Notes: generated from the sequence alone by a model not told the origin. Shown: positions 45,819 through 57,699, counted from the first letter of the stretch. The stretch is DNA of 64,000 nt from Warburgia ugandensis (GCA_035236585.1 CP141127.1:48436001-48500000), one strand, 5' to 3'. Numbers and translations are program-made.

Positions 45819-47984
45819 TGTAATATGTGTTCAATTTTGTATAAAAAGTACCTAATTGTAGCCCATGTGTTATTAATTACAGAGTTATTTCTAAGGTTTT
45901 CCCAAATTTTCATAACACATGCATTCTAACCTGATAATTCAAAAGTTTGATATTTGGAAGTTTGGGGAGCTAATCCATAGTAAGTATGTGAATTATCATA
46001 ATTTTTTCTTTTGTAGGTATTGAGAAGGTGATCCAAAGGCCAAGATTGATTGAGATAAGAATTGAACATTAAGACAAAAAGATCAAACCAAATCCTAAAT
46101 GACATCAATCCAAAGTGTGATCAATGTATAACACCATCTTAAGGTAAGGAAAGCATCAATGGTGCTTAAAATGTTCCATGCTAAAAAGCATGCAATTCCA
46201 TCACTTTGCATGACATTCGGGGCCATGCATGAGGTTTCTAAGTCTAACTAGGAAACCTAAGGAAGCTAAGCCATTCAAGCTTTAAAGTTAAAGGACTTAA
46301 CCATTCAAGCTATCAAGGAATGGGCCATCAAAGTAAGCCATCAAACCACTTAGAGTCATACTATTAGAGGAGACTTTTCAAGCAATTATCTTATGTTAAA
46401 AGTGCAATTTTCAAGGGATAATTAGAAGGTTTTCAGTAATATTTGTAAAAGGTAAGATGATCATACATAGGTTGACCAATCAAGAGAGAAAACCACTTTC
46501 CACTTTCCATTTTCTACCTTTTTCTCCACCCAATTTGGGTTTCCACATTTTTGGCTTAAGGAGGGAGCCACCTTCTTAAGAAGGTGATGGCTTCCCCTTG
46601 CTTAGTTGTCACATTAAGTGGTTTCCTAATTAGGAAACCACAAGATCTACTTCAAATCAAAACTTCTAAAACCCTAGATTTTTATCATTATTTCCCACCA
46701 TTTTCCTTTTTATTTTTCTCAATTTTGTACAACCAAAATACCAATGCAATTACAAAAGGAAGGAACTCTAAGCCACCTTCCTAAGAAGGTGACGCTTCCC
46801 CACTTTCTACTTACATGGTAGCCACCTTGCACCACCATGACATCACTTGCTTACCTCATTCCTCCACCTAACTTTTCTTCATTGAAACCCTAGATCTAGA
46901 TCCACACCCTTATTAGATTAAGCCTTCATTCAATTGGAAAACAGCCATCTATTAAACCCCTTGAATTCCATGTTTTTTTAAAAGTAGAGGTTTGGTGACA
47001 AAACCTTGAAAATAACACTCTAGCTTGGGATCTTTTAGAGCCTTGGACTTTGGATTTCTTTTGTTTTATCCTTCCTTTAGACCTTTAGATTCTTAAGTAT
47101 TTTACTTTACTTTAGCACATCAATTCTAGGTTAGTACTTTGAATTCCACATTTTTTACTTGAATTTGAGAGCTAGTTTTAAGCATCTTTTGCCTTAACTA
47201 GTTCCATCTTTCCATCCATCTATTCTCTTGATTCTCTCTTGGATTTCAATTAAATGTCATCCTAGTTTAGTTTGAGAGCATTAGATTGGATTGGATATGA
47301 ATCAAGTTTTAGACTTAATAAAAGTGCATTATTTTCAGATTTACATCTATGTATCACACGCACTATTTCTAATGTATTTTCCCATTCAATCAATGAAGCT
47401 ATTTGAGAATTACTATTCATGCTTGAATTTCTGTAGCATATTACTTTAATTTTGAATTCTATCTTGCATAAAAAGTGTAGTTCGATTACTTTCCATGCTT
47501 GGTTTGATTTGTAGTTCTTAAGTGTTTGAAATATGGAAATTTTCCATTCAACATTCATTCTTAATATGCAGCGCTTTATTCATCATATTTTCTTAAATCC
47601 TTAGGAACCCATTTAACTGTTTAGGTTTTTTATTAAGTCCTTTGATTATATTGCAGGTTAGTTTGTTTTTAATTCAGTAATTTAGGCTATCTTGTTACCC
47701 ATGAACCACACACCATCCCATGGAGCATGTGCATGGTACTAGGGTGAAGTTTCTTTGATTATTGCATTTTTTAGTTTGTTAATCTTAGTTTAATAGTAGT
47801 TAATTCATTGTTTGCATGCTAGTTTAGTTTTAGAAAGTTTCCTAATTAAGTGTTAGAAAGTTCTATTTTTTGAAAGTTTCTAATTCTAGTTTAAAAAAGT
47901 GTTAATTTAGGAAAGTCCCATTTTTAGCAAGTTTCCTTTAGTTAGTTTCATTCATTCTAGTTTTGAATCAATTTCTTTATTGGT
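45819..47984 (+). mobile_element. 3' LTR of element C
   Basis: It starts TGTAATATGTGTTCAATTTTG after a polypurine tract and matches the 5' LTR (30680-32600). It has an extra segment of about 375 bases (46490-46865) not found in the 5' LTR, with three palindromes. The match to the 5' LTR stops at 47984 (TTTCTTTATTG), where the gag of element H begins. Confidence 0.75.
46569..46641. repeat. Two perfect palindromes, 18 and 24 bp
   Basis: 46569-46586 reads CACCTTCTTAAGAAGGTG, its own complement. 46618-46641 has arm GTGGTTTCCTAA followed at once by its complement. A near copy of the first (CACCTTCCTAAGAAGGTG) is at 46774-46791. Confidence 0.9.
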
Positions 47985-49103
47985 CACAATGAAATTTCTC
48001 CTAGAAGAACATTAAAAGACCATTTACAACCTAATTATACCAACATATCTTCATGTATAAACTTACCTCCAAATGCTGGTATGATTAAAATAAAGGTTGG
48101 AGTAATTCAATTACTTCCAAAATTTTATGGGTTAGATAGTGAGAGTCCTTACACGCATTTACAAGAATTCGATGAAGTGTGCATGTTGCAACATACATAA
48201 AACATTGAATTAGATATTGTAAGACTCAAACTATTTCCTTTGTCTTTAAAGGAAAAAACTAAGATGTGGTTTCATTCACTGCCAGCAGATTCCATATGAA
48301 CATGGCAAGAAATGACTAGGAAGTTCTTAAATAAGTTCTTTCCTATACATAAGACTAATGCTCTTCGTCAAAACATAATGAATTTTACCCAAAAGGATAA
48401 AGAAACTTTTTATCAATGCTGGGAAAGATTCAAAGATTTGTTGTTAACTTGTCCCCATCATGGATACGAACTTTGGCGCATTATTAGCTTCTTTTATGAA
48501 GGACTCCATTCTGATATGTGCCAATTTGTTGAAATAATGTGTAATGGCAATTTCTTAAATAAACAACCAAAAGAGGCGGAAGAGTATTTGGAATGGCTGG
48601 CAGAGAGTGCACAAACTTGGGCTCATTCAGAAAACGTAGGTTACTCAACTGAGCCTAAATTCACCACCACATTCACTAGGGGAGACATTTATGCTACGAC
48701 TGAAAAAGATGATATGAAAATAACATCCCTAGCTAGAACAAAGGCAATGGAAATAAGAAGTTTTTCCTCTAAGAAAGTCAAACAGGTGTCTAATACATGT
48801 GAAAGTAATACACACCCAACTCAAGAATGTCCTATTGCTCCTGCATTTCAGGGTGCACTTTATGAACCGACCCATTTGTATGAGAAACATTTTTCCTCAT
48901 CTTCAGAGACATATAGTCCCAACTTGAGTATTCATCAAAATGAACATGTCTCACACAAGGCCCAATACCAACCCTATCACCAAAAACAAGGACCACTTAC
49001 TCTTGTACCTTACCTTCTTCCACATAAGAGGAATGTCGAGGATAATTTCCATCAAACATGCAAAACCAAGAGAAGACAATTGCCCAAATTCAAGGCCAAT
49101 TGA
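47985..49103 (+). pseudogene. Gag region of element H
   Basis: It matches the plant Ty3/gypsy gag seen in Athila/Tat elements from TLKDHLQPNYTNISSCINLP (about 48010) through VGVIQLLPKFYGLDSESPY, MTRKFLNKFFPIHKTNALRQ (48312 on), ETFYQCWERFKDLLLTCPHH and FVEIMCNGNFLNK to a zinc-knuckle-like CESNTHPTQECPIAP near 48800. It is the best-kept gag in the window, with 263 codons open from 48312 to 49103. It would form particles if whole, but it shows breaks. Gag of elements A and C is clearly related but more decayed. Confidence 0.85.
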
Positions 49104-49585
49104 AAGAGAACACAGATTCCATGATTGAATTGAAGGATATGATGTCCCAAATGATGCAAACTACCAATCAAGGTCAATGTCCTATTCCACCTAATGAAAA
49201 CCTTGATGATACTAATATGGTAGGTGAGATTAATTCTTCACTTACAAGCATGGAACAAACAAAGGCAATTACCATTATTCCTAGTGGTAACAAAATTGAG
49301 AAATTTGGTCCTAAAATGGTTGAAATACTGTTCAAACCTATTAGAAAAAGAGATAAATTTGTCATAACCACTGAAGAATATGACATCTTTGCTCCATTTC
49401 CAAAAAAGCTGCACCGAGCTCCTACAAATGTCTTTATTTATGAAAAGCAACCTGAAGATAAACTTATCTTGCATAGTGATAAAATGAAAAATTTTAAATT
49501 GCAAGATAAAATTATTTATCATTCCTTTTTAGAGGCCCATCCAGCTTATTTCGTATGGGACCCAGGGAAGTTTCAAACTCAGTAA
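49058..49585 (+). pseudogene. Frame overlapping gag H, with an unrecognised C-terminal part
   Basis: 175 codons, overlapping the end of the gag frame. The first part (EKTIAQIQGQLKENTDSMIE, then a Met/Gln-rich coiled-coil-like stretch and MEQTKAITIIPSGNKIEKFG) is the usual gag tail before the protease in Athila/Tat elements. The last 90 or so residues (FAPFPKKLHRAPTNVFIYEK, then KLQDKIIYHSFLEAHPAYFV) are hydrophilic-aromatic and match neither protease nor any other pol domain that I know. It stops at 49585, about 130 bases before the CATTGAGGACAATG landmark of the 3' region. Confidence 0.55.
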
Positions 49586-49588
49586 TAT

Positions 49589-51345
49589 TTTTCCTCTGAA
49601 AATTTTCTTCTGAAAATAAAGAATGTAGCTTAGTTTTTACTTTCTTCTTTTTTCTTCTTTTTTCTATATCCCTCAATTTTTTATTTCTCAATGCATTATC
49701 ATCATCCTACTTTTTAAACATTGAGGACAATGTTTCTCGCAGGTTGGGGGGTGTAGAATTCTACTAATTCTAATTTTTTTTAGGTTTTTAGATATTTTCT
49801 TGATTTTTAAAAAAAAAAAATTTCAAGTCAATTCCTAGACTATAATAACTTTGGCTTATTAATGGACCTCAACATGACTAACTCATAATTTTACTCATTT
49901 TCTAAAACATTCCAGTAAAGCTAGGTCTCAGATCACATATGAACACGCAGTTGCATATGGATAATCTAAATTGATGAGTGGCAATGATTGACAAATCCTG
50001 AAGAAATTCAGTAGAGACCTATAACCTAAGTAAGCTTTAGAGCCATTCATTCTTTCTGAGAGGTTATAAATATTTCTAATTTTCTTCAGCGTGCTTAAAG
50101 AAACTTGATCCCATCAACTTTTAAATTTGGTTAATTACCTGAATTGTTAGAGTATTAACTTTTAAATTCTAGAAGTTCATTGAATCTGATAGATTATAAA
50201 ACCTAGAAAATGATTTAGGCCATCTTCGTTAACCACGAGACATAAAGCCAACCCAAAAATATTTTTACCACTAGTTAGCCAATTTGAGCCTTTTATATAA
50301 GCCTTTTCTTTTTCTCACCCAACTAACCTTAACCCATATTACCCACTATAATATATCCATTACCTATTTCTTCAAAAGATAAGTTAGAGATGAATGAAAA
50401 TATACTTTTTAGTTGCAATCAAAGCACGAAAGTGAATATTGAGAAAAGAAATTTTCTTCAAAAGAGATTCAAGTGAAAAATATATATATATATATTAAGA
50501 AAAGTTTGGAGAATGCAAAGAAAAGTGGAAAAAGAAATATTCACTTTAGTCCAAGCAATGTAAAGAAAAGAATTGTCAACTTTAGAAGACTTCTACTTCT
50601 TATTGAAGAAACTTTGAATATCCTTTTACCTCTTCTTTTGTACCCTGTCCTAAGCCTTCATGTTGTCCTAGTTAAAGACCTAATGATTTTAGGGTAAATA
50701 TAGTCTTAATGAGGATATGAAAATATAGGGTTTGGAGAATAATACTTCTAAAAGTTCAAAGGTAATGGCATCTTTCTAAAGGGATCAAAACTATATTCTA
50801 TAGTATGTCATGTTCCTTTATGAGCATATGTGAAAAAAAAAAAAACAATTGCTTTTATTGACTGTGCTCACATATTTAAGAGAGATATGATTTGAACCTT
50901 TATCTGAGAGACTTTATTTTCGAGTGTATGTCATTAGTGAGGATTGAGGTTAAAACATGTTTCAAATGGAGTTGAAAGTTGTTGTCTATTCAAAGATAAA
51001 GATTATTTTATATGTATACTGCATCCACCCACACACTCTGAGAACTAGGCTAAATTGGAATGTCTATAGCATATGGGTAGAGTTGTGAATTTTTCATTCA
51101 CATGCTAAAGTGATAGATTTATTTGAAAAAAGAAGAAGAGGGAATTGACTTTTAGAATTTTGTGGGTATATTCACTGCAAACCCTCACGAGGCCTAACTC
51201 GTCCATTAGGGGTAACCTAGGGGTTTAAGGGCTTGTTGCATACGCTAAATGCAACCGTGAGTACCTACGAAAATGACGACTATTTTGTCCTCAATAATTT
51301 TTTGCATGTTTTGCTAGGGACTAGCAAAATACTGGTTGGGGGGTG
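49589..51345 (+). mobile_element. 3' noncoding region of element H
   Basis: It has the same landmarks and spacing as in element C: CATTGAGGACAATG (49719-49732), TTGGGGGGTGTAGAATTC (49744), AGAGACCTATAACCTAAGT near 50012, an A/G-rich tract with a short (AT)n (about 50400-50560), GGGTAACCTAGGGGTTTAAGG (51209-51230), then TGGTTGGGGGG as polypurine tract before the LTR. Confidence 0.8.
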
Positions 51346-51759
51346 TGTTGAGTCCTTAATTTTGTCAAAAATAACATTAGATTACTATTTTATTAGATAA
51401 TTTAATAAGATAATTTTGTGATTTTAAATCAATTTTAGCTATAATCAATCATCCAACCGTTAATTTGAAAAGTTAATGATTGGATGATTATTATAGCTAA
51501 TTATCCACATAAAATAATTCTAATTTTATATTACGTTTTTGCAGGTAAGCCAGAATACATTAGACGGATCAGATTTGCTTAATGGGTCCCATGCCACAAA
51601 TTTGGGCAAAGCTGACCAATGATGCATATGGCATCATCACATAGTAGGCAACATCACATGGGCATGCTGCAAGATATGATGGGCAAGGCATGGGCAAGAC
51701 ATGGGCAAGCTGCACGTTTTACAAAAAAATAATATATTCAGGCTAGCTTTGCTTCCTTC

Positions 51760-52390
51760 AAGGGGAGGAGCAAGCAGCTCCTCCCAAACACTTTTCTCTC
51801 TCGGGTGCTCCCCTCTTCTCCCTCGGCTTCTGCCCCTTGCACGGACAGAGATGGAAGGATTGTTCCTCTCCGTCTCTGCCGTTCCCCACTCTCTCTCCAC
51901 CTCCCTCTCATGCTCTCCCTATTCTCACTTCTCTTCTCCACTATCCCCAGCACCATCTTCTTCTCCACATAGCCTGCCTTCGTCTCCCTTTTTACTGTCA
52001 CCCAGAACCTCGCCGCACCTGCCTCTCCTTTTCTATTCTCTTTCCCACGACTACCTTCTCTCTCACCCACTTTTTCTCCTCTCTGTTGCTCTCTCTCTGT
52101 CTCCTAGTGTTTCACCAACCACACCTCTCTTTCCCAGCTCTCTCATGCTCGTCTTCCCACTGGCCGGCCATTGGTGTGTGACACACCAAGCAGGCCTAGC
52201 CTTTCCTCTCCTCTGCTTCTCTGCTCCTCTGCTCCTTGGAACCCCTCTCATTTCTCTTTTTTTTGCAAACCCATCTCTGTTTTTCCCTCCATCCGCTGCC
52301 CGCATCCCCATCTCCCGCTCTCTCTCTCTGTTAGCATGCCCAGATCCTCCTTCTCTCCCTTTCCTTCTTCTTTTCTTCTCCCCATTTCTG
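51760..52390. repeat. Pyrimidine-rich tract in LTR H
   Basis: About 600 bases rich in C and T on the plus strand. Lack of purines removes stop triplets, so long Ser/Leu/Pro-rich frames (plus) and Arg/Glu-rich frames (minus) appear; I do not accept these as genes. Confidence 0.85.
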
Positions 52391-52397
52391 TTTTGAT

Positions 52398-52600
52398 TTA
52401 CTGTTCATGAACAGTAATCGAGTACTATTCATGAACAGTAACTCCGTAGTGTTCATGAACAGTGCTTTCTTGGGTTTTCTCCCATCTTCACCCCCTTTCT
52501 TCTTTTCTTCTCCTTCTCCTTCTTCTTCTTTTTCTTTTCTTCTTCCCCGTCGATTTCACCCTCGTACTGCGCATGAACAGTTGGTACTCTTCATGAACAG
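52398..52600. repeat. TTCATGAACAGT palindrome cluster
   Basis: TTACTGTTCATGAACAGTAA (52398-52417) is a perfect 20-bp palindrome. The half-word CATGAACAGT recurs at about 52430, 52455, 52572 and 52592. Confidence 0.9.
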
Positions 52601-53103
52601 TACTTTCCTCATTTTTCTCCCAGTACGTTTTTCTGTTTTCATTTAAAAATCAGAACCCCAAAAATTACGTTTCTGCCCCTGGCAGATCTCAGAAATTCCC
52701 AATGTATCCTCAATGTAATTCCATTTGGGTCCTTTGTCGAAAATTCCAACTGAGTTGCTGCTTTAATTCCAACTGTGTCCTCACTTTAATTACATCTGTG
52801 TCCCTGTGCTATTCTGGTTTTGTTTTATTCACATTTTGACTATCTAGGGACAAGCTTATCCAGGACGTCTTTTGGTTTTATTTTTTGTTTTCTTTGGAAT
52901 AAATAATTGTGAACATTGCAATAGTTGAATAAAGTTGAATTTTATTTTGTTGTTAGTTTAATTCTAGTATAGTCTTTGTTTTGGTTCTTTTATTAATTGA
53001 AATTTGTGTAAACTCCACATTTAAGTCGAGTCCCCAAGGAAATCGACCCGAACTTGCACTAGCTAGACTACAACAGCCGTGCACTTGAGGAAAACACTCA
53101 ACA

Positions 53104-55252
53104 GATGGACTCTAGCTGATATATAGGGCACGGACCCTTTAATCTATACCCATAGAATTTATTTAGAGGATGATTCTAAACCATGCCATCAACTACAATG
53201 AAGGCTCAATCCTAATATGAAGGATGTAATTAGGGCAAAAGTCCTTAAATTGCTTGATGTGGAGATTATTTACCCCATAAGTGATAGGAAATGGGTGAGT
53301 CGAACCCAAGTAGTTCCTAAGAAATCTCAAGTAGCACAGTAACTAATATTAAAAATGAACTCATTCCTACTCAAGTTGACTTATGCGCATAGATTATAGG
53401 AAATTAAATGCTAGAATGAGAAAGGTCATTTTCCATTGCCCTTTGAGGATAATTTGCTAGAACGAATGGCTCATCATTATTTTTTACTATTTTCTATGCA
53501 GTTATTCTTGGTATAACCAAATAGAAATTGCACTTAAAGAACAATAAAATACAATGTTTTCTTATCCTTTTAGTACTTTTTCTTGCAAAAAAATGCCATT
53601 TGGATGACGTAATGCTCCTACATTTCAATGATGCATGCTGAGCATTTTCAACGATATGGTGGAAAGAATTTTAGAGGTTTTTATGGATGATGTCTTCATG
53701 TTAAGAAATTCATTTGAGCAATGTCTTCACAACTTGAGAAAAGTCTCACTCCAATGTGAAGAAAAAACCTTAATGTTGAATTGGGAGGAATGTCATTTCA
53801 TGGTTCCTAAGGAATTGTACTTGGCCATATAGTCTCAACCAATGGTGTAGAGGTAGATAGAGCTAAGGTTGATCTCTAGCTAATCTATGCATCCCTAAAT
53901 CAGTTAGAGATATTCACTCCTTGATTGGAGTTTACCTTATGAAATCATGTGTGATGCTAGTGATTATGGTATTGGAGCATTGTTAGAGTGGAGAAAAGGT
54001 AAGAAGCCATATGTCATCTCTTATGCAAGTAGGAAACTAAACAATACCCAAATGAATTATCCATAATGAAAATGGAACTCCTCATAGTTGTATTTGCCTT
54101 GCATAAGTTCAAATCCTAATAGGTTGGCTCTAAGATATTCATATTAATAAACCATTCAGCACTTAAGTACCTTCTTTCAAAGAAGGATGTTAAGCCAAGA
54201 CTAATTAGATGGATTCTCCTACTCTAGAAATTTGACATTGAAATTAATGATAAGAAAGGAATATAGAATATAGTAGCTAACCAATTGTCTTACCTTGTCC
54301 TATGGAACCTTTGGAAGAGTAGCCAATTATAGATACAATTTCCGATGAACAACTCTTACATATCTCCCATCCTTCCTAGTTTGTTGATATTTCAAATTAT
54401 TTAGTTACAGGAAAGATACCTGAAGATTGGGATGCGCGAGAAAAATAGAAATATTTCTCCAATGTTAAACACTACTTCAAGGATGATTCACATTTTTTTA
54501 AGTACTATATGGGTAAAATAATTATGAGATGTGTACCTAACTTAGAAAAAAATAGTGTCATCTCCTTTTGTCATTTTGAAGCATGTGGTGGGCATTTTTC
54601 TGCACAAAAACTCCCTACCAAAGTTATATAGTGCGATTTCTATTGGCTCGCATTGTTTAAGGAAACAAGTGACTTATGCAAATTATGTGAGCACTATCAA
54701 AAGTTAGGAGGAATAACTTAGAGAAATATGATGCCCCTAAACCCCATCCTTGTAGTTGAAGTATTTGGTTGCTAGTGCATCAATTTCATGGAGCCATTCA
54801 TAGCTTCTTTTACTTATTTAAACATCTTATTAGCTATAGCTTATGTTTCCATGTCGATTGAAGCTATTCCTTGTAGAAATAATTATCACAATATGGTTGT
54901 CAAATTCTTAAAAGAAAACATCTTTTTAAAATTTGGGACACCTTGATACTCATTTTTGTAATAGAGATTTTGTAGCTTTCTAGAAAAAATATAATATAAC
55001 ACATAAAGTTGCAACACCATATCACCCATAAACAAGTGGACAAGTTGAAGTCTCTAATTGTGCTATAAAGCAAATTCTTCAAAAAAATATTAACCTCGAT
55101 TGTACAGATTGGTCACTTTGATTAACTAGCGCATATGTAGTTAAAGAAGTTTTTCCATATGGGACCATTGAGATTGAGGATACTAGGACTGGACATATTC
55201 TTAAACTGAATGTTCAACATCTAAAGTCATTCCTAGAAAATTATAACCCATA
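53104..55252 (+). pseudogene. Fossil pol (RT to integrase) of element B
   Basis: It begins within the RT N-terminal region (WTLADI, then HRIYLEDDSKP and LNPNMKDVIRAKVLKLLDVE), followed by IIYPISDRKWV. The RT catalytic FMDD motif is in VERILEVFMDDVFML (about 53655-53700). RNase H-like and integrase text follow: a K-rich YASRKL stretch near 54020, ATPYHP-like text near 55010, and a C-terminal GTIEIED stretch near 55170. It is more decayed than the pol of C. The 5' part of this pol lies beyond the nested elements and is not seen. Non-functional. Confidence 0.75.
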
Positions 55253-55255
55253 AGT

Positions 55256-57076
55256 TAAGTCCACAACTATAGAAGATCATATTTACTCAGATTGAGTGGA
55301 TTCAATCACTCTATACCACTTTGTACATTTTTTTTTAGAATTAGTTACTTGTTCTACATCACCCACGTTTATTTTCAGTCGTACTTTTCAAAGATGTGGT
55401 CAATGTTTCATTTAAACTTGGGAGTGTAGAATTCTAGGAAATCCTAATCTTTTCTTGTTGCGTTAGTTGCTTTCCCTTATTTTTGAAATTTTTAGTAAAA
55501 AAATTAAAAATGAAACTATTTTTAGCTTTTAGGTCAATTCTTATACCATGATGAGAATTGGATTTTCTAAAGTTTAATTTTTCTAGCTTTAGTTTATTAA
55601 TGGAATTATATATGATTAGTTCATCATTTTACTCTTTTTCTAAAGTATTTCATGGAAATTAAATATCAAATCACAATTGTACACATAGTTGCATGTATGT
55701 AGTCTAGATTGATAAGTAGTTATGACTTAGAGATCCTGAAAAAATTTAGTAGAGACTTATAACCTATGTGAGTGTTAGAGCCATTTTTCTTATACGAATT
55801 ATAAATAAATTCCTATTTTCTTCAACATGCTCAAATTATAATTGATCCCATCATTCTTTTGATTTAACTAATTATCAAAGAATTATTGGAGTATTACACT
55901 TAATTTCCTAGAAGCTTATTGAATCTACCAGGTTATATAAAACCTAGAAAACGATGTAGGTCGTCCTTGTTGTTGATTAGAGACATAAAATCTATCCAAA
56001 GATATTTTTTCCACTAGTTAGGCCTTTTGAGAATTCTTTAAGTTATTTCTTTTCTTAGAACATGTTACTTTTTCCTATATTAACCCAGTATAAATTATCC
56101 ATTATCTATTTTGTTCAACAATAAGTTAGACATGATTGAAGAAATATCTTGAAGTTGCAATATAAAAAGAAAAAAGTGAATGTTAAGAAGAATAAAACAA
56201 TTACACTTGCAAGTACATAGAAAAGTGCAAAAAAGTTTTAAAAGGGAAAGAAAGAAGAAAATGAAGGAAAAATGAATTAAAATTCACTTCAATATGATTT
56301 TTTTTTTTTGTCAACTTTGTAGTAGAAGACCTTTACTTATTTGTTGAAGACTTTGAAACCCATTATATCCTTTCCTTTCATACCCTATCCCCTACATTTC
56401 ATCCTATTATAAGACCTATTGATTTTAAGAGAAATATAGTCTTGAGTAGGATATGAATGGATAGGAGTTAAAGTATAGTATTTTTAAATTTTTGGTAATA
56501 GCATCCTTTCTAAAGGGATCAATAAAAATAGCTCCTTAGTAATTCTCATTCTTTTCATGAGTATATAGGAGATAGTTTTCTTTTTATTAATTCTACTCAC
56601 ATATTAAAGAGAGATATATTACACCCCTATGAGTGTATGTTTTTAGTGAGACTTGATATCAAAACATATTTTAGATGAAGTTCTAGAAGTTGTATTTTAC
56701 TTGGAAATAGAAATTGATTATATATGTAGACTATACACACACTATACTCTAAGATCTGAGCTTAATTAGAATATCTTTAGCACATGAGTAAGGTTTTGAA
56801 CTTTTCATTCATTTATATTAGCATGTTAAATTCGATGGTTATTGAAGAAAATTATCTAAGATAAAAATAGGAAGTGAACTAGAAATGATTTTTTTGAATT
56901 TTGAGGGTAAATTCACTATAAACCCTAACGAGGCTTAACTTATCCACTAGAATTAACCTAGGGGTTTAAGGGGTTATTGCATATGCTAAATGCAGTCTTG
57001 ATTACCTATGAAAATGGGAATTTGTAAAATAGTTTTTAGCATGTTTTGCTTGAGATTAGTAAAATGATGGTTATGG
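55256..57076 (+). mobile_element. 3' noncoding region of element B
   Basis: Landmarks as in C and H: GATGTGGTCAATG (55393-55405, a changed CATTGGGGACAATG), TTGGGAGTGTAGAATTC (55419), AGAGACTTATAACCTATGTG near 55755, an A/G-rich tract (56160-56280), TTAACCTAGGGGTTTAAGG (about 56952) with CATATGCTAAATGCA, and the LTR start about 120 bases later. Confidence 0.75.
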
Positions 57077-57276
57077 ATGCGTTGAGTGCATATTTTTATA
57101 CTAAAAGCCCTAATTAACATTGTTTAAGTGCATTTGGATGTTCAATTTCACATTTATAAGGTATAATTGCACTAAAACATTTACTAATCATCTAACCATG
57201 AACTAGTGCATTTTTAGGGTTAGAAAACATTTTGGGGTAATTATATGATTAAACCAATTGTAAAATAATATTAACT

Positions 57277-57307
<31 letters not shown>

Positions 57308-57699
57308 GTAGGTGGGAGACCAAATTGAAAGAGTTATATCAAGTTAGTCAACCTCTCGGAACTCCAATTAAGCTTGGATAAAAACTAATGGTTCAAATCA
57401 ATCTAGACGGAACTTGAATGATCCAGATCAAGTCAAGAATCAATGACTAACATTTCAAATGCAAAAGAAAGTGTCTCTATCATTTTCAAAATAGTTAGAA
57501 CATCTGAGCAAGCATCATTTTCTAGACGGTTAAGATTACACACAAAGGTGGCATGATCTCACGCAAGTTTCCACCACCTTACTATCTATGACGAAATGCA
57601 CGCATCGCACTATGTGGGACGTCCCAAGCTAGGCCAAAAAAAGGGCTATATATTTCTACATCTTTTCTAAGTTCAAAAAGCAATGCAGACATGGCCCAC

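Larger units (their letters stand above)
30680..47984 (+). mobile_element. Athila/Tat-like element C, interrupted by an F-family element
   Basis: It runs 5' LTR (30680-32888), primer site, leader, gag and protease (34061-36310), the interruption (36311-41370), reverse transcriptase to integrase (41373-44037), 3' noncoding region and 3' LTR (45819-47984). The order gag-protease-RT-RNase H-integrase and the tRNA-Asp-type primer site fit Athila/Tat; I see no envelope-like gene. The two LTRs differ at roughly one base in seven over their first 270 bases by eye, so it is old. It is broken by many changes. Confidence 0.8.
47985..53103 (+). mobile_element. Athila/Tat-like element H: gag present, no recognisable pol
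   Basis: It contains gag (47985-49103), an overlapping second frame (to 49585), a 3' noncoding region and a 3' LTR (51346-53103). I see no protease, RT, RNase H or integrase between gag and the 3' region. Its 5' LTR and leader are not seen; gag directly abuts the 3' LTR of element C. The right LTR end lies inside pol of element B. It could be a gag-only non-autonomous element, or gag and 3' end could come from different insertions. It is incomplete. Confidence 0.55.
51346..53103 (+). mobile_element. 3' LTR of element H
   Basis: It runs from TGTTGAGTCC to ACTCAACA, so the ends form an 8-bp inverted repeat TGTTGAGT. 1758 bp. Near its end it has CGAGTCCCCAAGGAAATCGACC and CCGTGCACTTGAGG, the Athila/Tat LTR ending. 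It contains a CT-rich tract (51760-52390) and a cluster of TTCATGAACAGT words. The sequence right after it reads as pol of element B. Confidence 0.85.

Noticed and set aside
51701-52396. 231-codon Ser/Leu/Pro-rich open frame, the longest after gag H
   Set aside because: It lies in a CT-rich tract inside LTR H, where stop triplets are rare by composition. The opposite strand is equally open. No domain and no family-like start context.
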